A DNA stretch of 7,464 nt, taken from positions 1-7,464 of the forward strand of contig NZ_JOGX01000121.1 of the NCBI RefSeq assembly GCF_000719555.1, written 5' to 3'. The position numbers and the translations under genes are program-made. Under the pieces are notes generated by a model. The model was not told where the DNA came from, made no database searches, and saw only the letters and a list, made by a program, of their open reading frames with translations. How positions within the stretch are numbered: position 1 is the first letter of the stretch; the number at the start of each line of letters is the position of its first letter. Below, one piece after another: positions 1 to 5,122 of this stretch. The stretch comes from Streptomyces sp. NRRL F-5727 (GTDB lineage Bacteria > Actinomycetota > Actinomycetes > Streptomycetales > Streptomycetaceae).

Positions 1-29
1 GCGCCACCCCCCGCGCACCCCCTCCACCG

Positions 30-97
30 CAGGTCAGAACGGGCACCACCCGAAAGGGGGTGGCGGACGTCACACCGCGACACGGTGGAGTGACCTG
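30..97. repeat. Inverted repeats in the region upstream of DUF3499
   Basis: CAGGTCA at 30-36 is matched by its exact complement TGACCTG at 91-97. Between them a small hairpin, CCACCC (46-51) with GGGTGG (58-63), can form. No minus-strand or plus-strand gene could be supported in 1-145. In mycobacteria, from memory, the DUF3499 gene is flanked by a divergent metallopeptidase gene, so this stretch may be a shared divergent promoter region with its other gene outside the window. Functional meaning is uncertain, because short inverted repeats are frequent in DNA this GC-rich. Confidence 0.25.
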
Positions 98-131
98 GGG
101 CAGAGTCGTCGCGGCCCGCTCAAGAGTGCGG

Positions 132-137
132 TACCGT
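132..137 (+). promoter_or_regulatory. -10 element of a probable leaderless promoter for DUF3499
   Basis: TACCGT fits the TAnnnT pattern common in Streptomyces vegetative promoters. It ends 8 nt before the GTG at 146, so transcription would start at or within a couple of bases of the start codon. No purine-rich ribosome binding sequence precedes the GTG, which agrees with a leaderless mRNA. No convincing -35 is visible about 17-18 bp upstream. Confidence 0.45.
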
Positions 138-145
138 CCAACGTC

Positions 146-523
146 GTGAGCCCTGTACGTCGCTGTTCGCGCACCGCGTGCGGCCGCCCTGCCGTCGCGA
201 CACTGACGTACGTCTATGCCGACTCGACCGCGGTCCTCGGCCCGCTCGCCACCTACGCCGAGCCCCACTGCTACGACCTGTGCGCCGAGCACAGCGAGCG
301 CCTCACCGCCCCGCGCGGCTGGGAGGTCGTGCGGCTCCACGACGCCACCACCCCCACCCGCCCCAGCGGCGACGACCTCGAAGCCCTGGCCAACGCGGTC
401 CGGGAAGCGGCCCGCCCCCAGGAGCGCGCCGCCGAGGCCGGCAAGCCCGGCGGGCGCGGCGGCGACCCCATGGAGGTCGGGCGCCGCGGCCACCTCCGGG
501 TGCTCCGTTCCCCCGACAACTGA
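146..523 (+). CDS. DUF3499 family protein, putative zinc ribbon
   Basis: This is a 125-residue protein of unknown function that I recognise as the actinobacterial DUF3499 family (mycobacterial relative Rv3258c, from memory). The N-terminal half carries two metal-ligand clusters: C7 and C12 in RRCSRTACGR, and H41, C42, C46 and H49 in EPHCYDLCAEH. This suggests a small zinc-binding domain over residues 1-65. The rest is charged, rich in Ala, Gly and Arg, and probably disordered, ending in a short basic tail. The GTG start was chosen because family members begin close to the first Cys cluster and because a -10 element lies just upstream; there is no Shine-Dalgarno sequence. It sits 125 bp upstream of manB. 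The conserved linkage hints at a role tied to mannose metabolism or cell-envelope work, but nothing in the sequence gives a biochemical activity. Confidence 0.85.
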   Translation: MSPVRRCSRTACGRPAVATLTYVYADSTAVLGPLATYAEPHCYDLCAEHSERLTAPRGWEVVRLHDATTPTRPSGDDLEALANAVREAARPQERAAEAGKPGGRGGDPMEVGRRGHLRVLRSPDN

Positions 524-587
524 GCCCGGACCAGCCGTCCGGCGTCCACAACCGGCCACCGCCCGAGTGCCCCACCCCCGTGCCGGG

Positions 588-593
588 TAGTTT
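588..593 (+). promoter_or_regulatory. Possible -10 element for manB
   Basis: TAGTTT fits TAnnnT and is one of the few AT-containing stretches in the DUF3499-manB gap. It would give a transcript starting near 600, with about 50 nt of leader ahead of the manB GTG. No clear -35 hexamer is seen, so this rests on one motif. Confidence 0.35.
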
Positions 594-600
594 GGGCGTT

Positions 601-622
601 CCGCACACGCGCCGCACACGCG
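601..622 (+). repeat. Perfect 11-bp tandem repeat upstream of manB
   Basis: CCGCACACGCG occurs twice without a gap (601-611 and 612-622). The second copy runs into the 8-bp palindrome CACGCGTG (617-624). The repeat lies between the putative TAGTTT -10 element and the manB ribosome binding site, so it would overlap the transcription start or early leader. A role as an operator is possible but only inferred. Confidence 0.5.
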
Positions 623-648
623 TGCCGAGAACTCAGGAGGGTGGATCC

Positions 649-2010
649 GTGACTGCCGATCTGTCGCAGATCGTGAAGGCGTACGACGTCCGCGGGGTGG
701 TCCCGGACCAGTGGGACGAGGAGCTCGCCGAACTCTTCGGCGCCGCCTTCGTCCGCGTGACGGACGCCGACGCGATCGTCGTCGGCCACGACATGCGCCC
801 CTCCTCGCCCGGCCTCGCCGACGCCTTCGCGCGCGGCGCGGCCCGCCTCGGCGCCGACGTCACCCTCATCGGGCTCTGCTCCACCGACCAGCTGTACTTC
901 GCCTCCGGCAGCCTCGGCCTGCCCGGCGCGATGTTCACCGCCTCGCACAACCCGGCCCAGTACAACGGCATCAAGCTGTGCCGCGCCGGCGCCGCCCCCG
1001 TCGGCCAGGACACCGGCCTCGCCGACATCCGCGCGCTCGCCGAGCGCTGGCTGGAGGAGGGCGCCCCCGAGGCCGCCGCCACCACCGGCACCGTCACCGA
1101 GCGGGACACCCTCGCCGACTACGCCGCCCACCTCAAGGCGCTGGTCGACCTCACCGCGATCCGCCCGCTCAAGGTCGTCGTCGACGCCGGCAACGGCATG
1201 GGCGGCCACACCGTCCCCACCGTCTTCGACGGCCTCCCGCTCGACACCGTCCCGATGTACTTCGAGCTCGACGGCACCTTCCCGAACCACGAGGCCAACC
1301 CGCTCGACCCGAAGAACATCGTCGACCTCCAGGCCCGCGTGGTCGCCGAGGGCGCCGACCTCGGCCTCGCCTTCGACGGCGACGCCGACCGCTGCTTCGT
1401 CGTCGACGAGCGCGGCGAGCCGGTCTCCCCGTCCGCGATCACCGCCCTCGTCGCGGCCCGCGAACTCGCCAAGACCCCCGGCGGAACGATCATCCACAAC
1501 CTGATCACCTCCTGGTCCGTCCCCGAGGTCGTCCGCGAGAACGGCGGCACCCCCGTCCGCACCCGCGTCGGCCACTCCTTCATCAAGGAGGAGATGGCGA
1601 AGTCCGGCGCGATCTTCGGGGGCGAGCACTCGGCGCACTACTACTTCAAGGACTTCTGGAACGCCGACACCGGCATGCTCGCCGCGCTCCACGTCCTCGC
1701 CGCCCTCGGCGGCCAGCAGGGCACCCTGTCCGACCTGGTCGCCGTCTACGACCGCTACACGGGCTCCGGCGAGATCAACTCCACCGTCGCCGACCAGGCC
1801 GCCAAGACGGCCGAGATCAAGGCCGTGTACGCGGACGGGGACGGCATCACCCTCGACGAGCTCGACGGCCTCACCGTCTCCTCCGCCGACTGGTGGTTCA
1901 ACCTCCGCCCGTCCAACACCGAGCCGCTGCTCCGCCTCAACGTCGAGGCCCGCGACGAGGCCACCATGGCCAAGATCCGCGACGAGGTCCTCGCCCTCGT
2001 CCGCGCCTGA
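649..2010 (+). CDS. manB: Phosphomannomutase/phosphoglucomutase (ManB)
   Basis: This 453-residue cytosolic alpha-D-phosphohexomutase interconverts mannose-6-phosphate and mannose-1-phosphate, and usually the glucose forms as well, supplying GDP-mannose synthesis. All four signature sites are present: the phosphoserine loop TASHNP with catalytic S99; the Mg-binding loop DGDADR at 243-248 (D243, D245, D247); the sugar-specificity loop GGEHSAH at 324-330, where the GEHS type fits PMM/PGM enzymes; and the C-terminal phosphate-binding loop RPSNTEP at 420-426. Length is normal for the family, and it appears intact. The open frame continues far upstream to 178, but the GTG at 649 is the start: AGGAGG at 635-640 lies 8 nt before it, and the encoded protein then begins just ahead of the conserved KAYDVRG motif. 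It pairs functionally with manA downstream and is closed by a strong inverted repeat. Confidence 0.96.
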   Translation: MTADLSQIVKAYDVRGVVPDQWDEELAELFGAAFVRVTDADAIVVGHDMRPSSPGLADAFARGAARLGADVTLIGLCSTDQLYFASGSLGLPGAMFTASHNPAQYNGIKLCRAGAAPVGQDTGLADIRALAERWLEEGAPEAAATTGTVTERDTLADYAAHLKALVDLTAIRPLKVVVDAGNGMGGHTVPTVFDGLPLDTVPMYFELDGTFPNHEANPLDPKNIVDLQARVVAEGADLGLAFDGDADRCFVVDERGEPVSPSAITALVAARELAKTPGGTIIHNLITSWSVPEVVRENGGTPVRTRVGHSFIKEEMAKSGAIFGGEHSAHYYFKDFWNADTGMLAALHVLAALGGQQGTLSDLVAVYDRYTGSGEINSTVADQAAKTAEIKAVYADGDGITLDELDGLTVSSADWWFNLRPSNTEPLLRLNVEARDEATMAKIRDEVLALVRA

Positions 2011-2014
2011 CACC

Positions 2015-2069
2015 CCGCCGGGGGCGGGGAGCCGCCGCTCGCCGAGCCGCGACTCCCCGCCCCCGGCGG
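2015..2069 (+). terminator. Factor-independent-type terminator after manB
   Basis: A perfect 17-bp inverted repeat (2015-2031 with 2053-2069) encloses a 21-nt loop and begins 4 bp after the manB stop. There is no T-run, as is usual for Streptomyces terminators. Since it is a perfect palindrome it could act on either strand. It separates manB from the Trm112-like gene, which has its own -10 element directly behind the right arm. Confidence 0.8.
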
Positions 2070-2075
2070 TAGGCT
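2070..2075 (+). promoter_or_regulatory. -10 element for the Trm112-like gene
   Basis: TAGGCT, in the context GGTAGGCTG, is a typical Streptomyces vegetative -10 sequence. It starts one base after the terminator's right arm, so the -35 region would lie inside the hairpin sequence. The predicted start near 2082 gives a leader of about 30 nt with GAAGGGA at 2099-2105 as the ribosome binding site. Confidence 0.45.
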
Positions 2076-2111
2076 GACCAGCACCATTCACTTGGTACGA
2101 AGGGACACCTC

Positions 2112-2294
2112 ATGCCGCTCGAAGCCGGCCTCCTGGAGATCCTGGCCTGCCCGGCCTGCCACGCTCCGCTGAACGACCGCACGGCGGACGAGACCCCCGA
2201 ACTGGTCTGCACCTCCGCCGACTGCGGCCTGGCCTACCCGGTCCGAGACGCCATCCCCGTCCTCCTGGTAGACGAAGCCCGCCGCCCGTCCTGA
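2112..2294 (+). CDS. Trm112-like zinc-ribbon protein
   Basis: This 60-residue protein belongs to the Trm112/YcaR (UPF0434) type. Four cysteines, C13 and C16 (CPAC) and C33 and C38 (CTSADC), form the expected zinc ribbon, followed by the family's YPVRDAIPVLL segment (residues 42-52). The ATG is preceded by GAAGGGA at 2099-2105. In eukaryotes and archaea Trm112 is a partner that stabilises and activates methyltransferases acting on tRNA, rRNA and release factor. Bacterial members are poorly characterised, and no methyltransferase gene is visible in this window, so any partner must be encoded elsewhere. It lies between manB and the SIS-domain gene in what looks like a short transcription unit with its own promoter. 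The identification is by motif; the role is inferred. Confidence 0.88.
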   Translation: MPLEAGLLEILACPACHAPLNDRTADETPELVCTSADCGLAYPVRDAIPVLLVDEARRPS

Positions 2295-2303
2295 CCCGCT
2301 TGC

Positions 2304-2367
2304 GGGCAGGCGGCCGCCGCACCGGTCTACGGGCAGGCGCCCCGCCGGGCCGGTCTGTGGGCAGGCG
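2304..2367 (+). repeat. Three spaced GGGCAGGCG direct repeats
   Basis: GGGCAGGCG occurs at 2304-2312, 2331-2339 and 2359-2367, at 27- and 28-bp spacing. The first two copies are each followed by a related CCGGTCT block (at about 2322 and 2350). The third copy forms a perfect hairpin, CAGGCG-TTC-CGCCTG (2362-2376). Wording of this kind resembles intergenic repeats I recall from many Streptomyces genomes, but that match is from memory only. Confidence 0.6.
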
Positions 2368-2375
2368 TTCCGCCT

Positions 2376-2436
2376 GGGGGTCCCCCCTGGACGAAGTCCT
2401 TGGGGGAGGAACGGGTGGGCACAAACCCCCAAGGGC
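2376..2436 (+). repeat. Hairpin element with alternating G and C runs
   Basis: Runs of G and C alternate: GGGGG 2376-2380, CCCCCC 2382-2387, GGGGG 2402-2406, CCCCC 2426-2430. Two good stems result. One spans 2381-2407: TCCCCC with GGGGGA and GGAC with GTCC, around loop GAA, with a 2x2 internal mismatch. The other spans 2396-2436: 11 bp including one G-T wobble, core CTTGGGGG with CCCCCAAG. They share the same G run and cannot form together. It could be an attenuator, a weak terminator or a dispersed repeat; the sequence alone does not decide. Confidence 0.5.
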
Positions 2437-2476
2437 GGCGCCCGACCCGCCGCACGCCCACCCCGAGCGCCCGCAC

Positions 2477-2527
2477 CGCACGGCACCCGCGCCCGCACGG
2501 CACCCGCGCCCGCACCGCGCCCGCGCC
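2477..2527 (+). repeat. 17-bp tandem repeat, about three copies
   Basis: The unit CGCACGGCACCCGCGCC occurs perfectly twice (2477-2493, 2494-2510). A third copy at 2511-2527 differs at two positions. The 17-bp period is not a multiple of three, which argues against coding. It lies in the C-rich leader region of the SIS-domain gene and is a likely site of length variation between strains. Confidence 0.7.
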
Positions 2528-2629
2528 GCGCCCGCACCGCCCGGCCCCGCACCCCGGCGCCCCGCACCCCCACCAAGGCACCCGCCCCGCGACGCCCGCG
2601 CCCGCACCCGCCCCGCACCCGGAGGCCAC

Positions 2630-3775
2630 ATGCTGGACGAGACCCTGCTCGACGCACCGGACGCCCTCGCCCTGGCCGACCGCCGCGGCCTCCTCCGCGG
2701 CGCCGCCGAGGCCGGCGCCCGGGTCAGGACCGCCGCCCGCCACGCCGCCGAGGCCGGCATCGCCGACCTCCGCCCCGAGGGCCGCCCCCGCGCCGTCCTC
2801 GTCGCCGGACCCGGCACCGCCGCCGCCGGCGTCGCCGACCTGATCGGCGCCCTCGCCGGCGCCTCCGCCCCCGTCGTACGGCTCGCGCCCACCGGCGTCG
2901 CCCCCGCCGCCGGCGCCCTCCGCTGGACGCTGCCCGGCTGGGCCGGCTCGGTGGACCTGCTCCTGCTGCCCACCACCGACGGCTCCGAACCCGGCCTCGC
3001 GCTCCTCGCCGAGCAGGCGTACCGCCGCGGCGTCACCGTCGCCGCCGTCGCCCCCAAGGGCTCCCCGCTCTCCGAGACCGTCAGCGGCTCCCGCGGCCTC
3101 TTCGTCCCGATGGCGATGGCCCCCCACGAGGAGCCCGACGAGTACGGCGAGAACCTGGCCGCCAGCCCCGGCGCCCTGTGGGCCCTCTTCACCCCGCTGC
3201 TCGCCCTCCTCGACCGCGTCGGCCTCCTGGAGGCCCCGCCCGAGGCGCTCGAACGGGTCGCCGACCGGCTCGACCGCACCGCCGAACGCTGCGGCCCGGC
3301 CATCGCCACGTACTCCAACCCGGCCAAGACGCTCGCCGCCGAGCTCACCGAGTCGCTGCCCCTCGTCTGGACCGAGGGCGACGCCGCCGGCCCGGCGGGA
3401 CGCCGCTTCGCCGCCGTCCTCGCCGAACTCGCCGGCCTCCCCGCCCTCGCCGCCGAGCTCCCCGAGGCGCTCCCCGCCCACGGCGTCCTCCTGGCCGGCG
3501 CCTACGCCGCCGCGGCCGACCCCGACGACTTCTTCCGCGACCGCGTCGAGGAGCCGCAGGCCCTGCGCGCCCGCGTCGTCCTGCTCCGCGACCGCCCGGC
3601 CGGCGGCCTCAGCGCCGCCCCCGCCGCCCGCGAAGTCGCCCTCAGCCACGAGACCGCGATCAGCGAACTCGAACCCGAGGAGGGCGACGCCCTGGAGACC
3701 CTCGCGGAACTCCTCGCCGTCACCGACTTCGCCGCCGTCTACCTCGCCCTGGCGACCTCGGGCCACACGACCTGA
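2630..3775 (+). CDS. SIS-domain protein related to phosphoglucose/phosphomannose isomerase
   Basis: This 381-residue protein has two SIS-like halves and resembles bifunctional phosphoglucose/phosphomannose isomerases (bact-PGI_C type; mycobacterial relative Rv3256c, from memory). The first nucleotide-fold loop is GPGTAAAG (60-67), in the place of a GMGGSA-like motif. The usual phosphate-binding SGNTEET motif is replaced by TTDGSEPG (115-122). In the second half, NPAK (230-233), R258, E266 and H284 sit roughly where the family has conserved Arg, Glu and His, but the surrounding ENAK sequence is not kept. Activity is therefore doubtful; it may be a regulatory or very divergent isomerase. The ATG was chosen for GGAGG at 2621-2625, although the frame is open upstream to 2300. 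It lies between the Trm112-like gene and manA, which points to sugar-phosphate metabolism by context. Confidence 0.8.
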   Translation: MLDETLLDAPDALALADRRGLLRGAAEAGARVRTAARHAAEAGIADLRPEGRPRAVLVAGPGTAAAGVADLIGALAGASAPVVRLAPTGVAPAAGALRWTLPGWAGSVDLLLLPTTDGSEPGLALLAEQAYRRGVTVAAVAPKGSPLSETVSGSRGLFVPMAMAPHEEPDEYGENLAASPGALWALFTPLLALLDRVGLLEAPPEALERVADRLDRTAERCGPAIATYSNPAKTLAAELTESLPLVWTEGDAAGPAGRRFAAVLAELAGLPALAAELPEALPAHGVLLAGAYAAAADPDDFFRDRVEEPQALRARVVLLRDRPAGGLSAAPAAREVALSHETAISELEPEEGDALETLAELLAVTDFAAVYLALATSGHTT

Positions 3776-3898
3776 CACCCGGGCACGGGCACGACACCGG
3801 CGTACGGCCTGCGGCCACCCACCCGTCACCCGCGTGTCACCCACCCCCTGTCATCTGTCGTCTGACACCGTCACCGCCCCGAGGAACTGGAAGCCACC

Positions 3899-5050
3899 AT
3901 GGAACGCCTCGTCAACACCGTCCGTCCCTATGCCTGGGGATCCACGACGGCCATCCCGGAGCTGCTCGGCACCGCCCCCACGGGCGAGCCGCAGGCCGAG
4001 ATGTGGATGGGCGCCCACCCCGGGGCCCCCTCGCTCACCGCCCGCGGACCGCTGAACGACCTCATCGAGGCCGACCCGGTCCGCGAACTGGGACCGGCCG
4101 CCGCCGAGAAGTTCGGCCCCCGCCTGCCCTTCCTCCTCAAGCTGCTCGCCGCCGGCGCCCCGCTCTCCCTCCAGGTCCACCCCGACCTGGAGCAGGCCCG
4201 CGCCGGGTACGCCGCCGAGGAGGCCGCCGGCATCCCGCTGGACGCGCCCCACCGCACGTACAAGGACGCCAACCACAAGCCCGAGATGATCTGCGCCCTC
4301 ACGCCCTTCGAGGGGTTCTGCGGCTTCCGGCCCCCCGCCGAGGCCGCCGACACCCTCGCGGCCCTCGGCGTCGACTCCCTCAAGCCGTACGCGGACCTCC
4401 TCCTCGCACACCCGGAGGAGGCCGCCCTCCGCGAGGTCCTCACCGCCCTGCTCATCGCCGACCCGGACGAGATGGCGCACACCGTCACCGAGGCCGCCGC
4501 GGCCGCCGACCGGCTCGGCGGCGCCTTCGCCCCGTACGCCGTCCTCGCCCACCACTTCCCGGGCGACCCCGGCGTCATCGCCGCGATGCTCCTCCACCAC
4601 GTCCGTCTCCAGCCCGGTGAGGCCCTCTACCTGGGCGCCGGCGTCCCGCACGCGTACGTCTCCGGCCTCGGCGTCGAGATCATGGCCAACAGCGACAACG
4701 TCCTCCGCTGCGGCCTCACCCCCAAGCACGTCGACGTCCCCGAACTCCTCCGGATCGTCCGCTTCGAGCCCGGCGACCCCGGCGTCCTGCGCCCCGAGGC
4801 GTCCCCGTCCGGCGAGGAGGTCTACGAGACCCCCATCGACGAGTTCCGGCTCTCCCGGTACGTCCGCCCCGAGGGCGCCGTCCCCACCGACCTCACCGCC
4901 GGCACCCCGCAGATCCTGCTCGCCACCGCCGGACACCCGAAAGCCGGTCACATCGCACTCTCCCCGGGCGAATCGGTCTTCGTCCCGGCCGGCGAGCCCG
5001 TCGAACTCTCCGGAGCGGGCACCGTGTTCCGCGCCACCGTCGTGGCCTGA
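3899..5050 (+). CDS. manA: Mannose-6-phosphate isomerase, class I (ManA)
   Basis: This 383-residue cytosolic zinc enzyme interconverts fructose-6-phosphate and mannose-6-phosphate, the entry to GDP-mannose. The cupin-type zinc site is complete: Q92 and H94 in SLQVHPD, E129 in NHKPEM, and H251 in PHAYVSG. Further family blocks are RPYAWGS (9-15), AEMWMGAHP (33-41), PFLLKLL (77-83) and SDNVLRCGLTPKHVD (from 265), whose R270 is the likely catalytic arginine. Length is typical of bacterial type I enzymes. The ATG at 3899 is confirmed by an in-frame TGA at 3863. The ribosome binding site is either GGAAG at 3889-3893 or GAGG at 3881-3884, neither ideal. It follows the SIS-domain gene by 123 bp in which no promoter was recognised, and supplies the substrate of ManB. 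Confidence 0.96.
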   Translation: MERLVNTVRPYAWGSTTAIPELLGTAPTGEPQAEMWMGAHPGAPSLTARGPLNDLIEADPVRELGPAAAEKFGPRLPFLLKLLAAGAPLSLQVHPDLEQARAGYAAEEAAGIPLDAPHRTYKDANHKPEMICALTPFEGFCGFRPPAEAADTLAALGVDSLKPYADLLLAHPEEAALREVLTALLIADPDEMAHTVTEAAAAADRLGGAFAPYAVLAHHFPGDPGVIAAMLLHHVRLQPGEALYLGAGVPHAYVSGLGVEIMANSDNVLRCGLTPKHVDVPELLRIVRFEPGDPGVLRPEASPSGEEVYETPIDEFRLSRYVRPEGAVPTDLTAGTPQILLATAGHPKAGHIALSPGESVFVPAGEPVELSGAGTVFRATVVA

Positions 5051-5059
5051 TGCAACAAT

Positions 5060-5084
5060 GACCGGCCGTACCACGGCCACGGTC
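5060..5084 (+). promoter_or_regulatory. Hairpin in the manA-transporter gap
   Basis: GGCCGT (5064-5069) pairs perfectly with ACGGCC (5073-5078) over a 3-nt loop. The outer arms GACC (5060-5063) and GGTC (5081-5084) extend the stem past a 2-nt bulge. It begins 10 bp after the manA stop in a 72-bp gap. It could attenuate read-through from manA into the transporter gene; there is no T-run and no experimental handle in the sequence. Confidence 0.4.
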
Positions 5085-5122
5085 ACCGGGCCGGAGCATC
5101 GACGAAGGGAACAGACAGACCC

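Larger units (their letters stand above)
2295..2629 (+). other. 335-bp non-coding stretch: hairpin element plus C-rich low-complexity DNA
   Basis: No gene is supported here. The frame of the next gene stays open through it, but that translation is Pro/Arg/Ala low complexity with no domain. The left part (2295-2436) begins with a small hairpin CCCG-CTTG-CGGG (2295-2306) right after the Trm112 stop, then three GGGCAGGCG repeats and several alternative hairpins. The right part (2437-2629) is strongly C-rich on this strand, dominated by CCGCACC-like words and a 17-bp tandem repeat. It ends in the GGAGG ribosome binding site of the SIS-domain gene. No -10-like element was found. Confidence 0.7.

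Noticed and set aside
1..145. Start of a divergent minus-strand metallopeptidase gene
   Set aside because: Synteny from memory suggests such a neighbour, but no minus-strand ATG exists here and the possible GTG starts encode only low-complexity residues before the window edge.
178..648. N-terminal extension of ManB by 157 residues
   Set aside because: It overlaps the DUF3499 gene in another frame and reads as Arg/Pro-rich noise. AGGAGG-GTG at 635-651 gives the normal family N-terminus.
271..2091. 606-codon minus-strand open frame across manB
   Set aside because: It is an antisense shadow of GC-biased codons. Its translation is Gly/Asp/Val/Glu low complexity with no domain, while the + strand encodes a complete phosphohexomutase.
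2300..2629. N-terminal extension of the SIS-domain protein by 110 residues
   Set aside because: The extension is Pro/Arg/Ala low complexity encoded by tandem repeats with a 17-bp period, and a good GGAGG-ATG start exists at 2630.
2327..3844. 505-codon minus-strand open frame across the SIS-domain gene
   Set aside because: Same kind of antisense shadow, with repetitive Gly/Glu/Ala composition and no recognisable motif.
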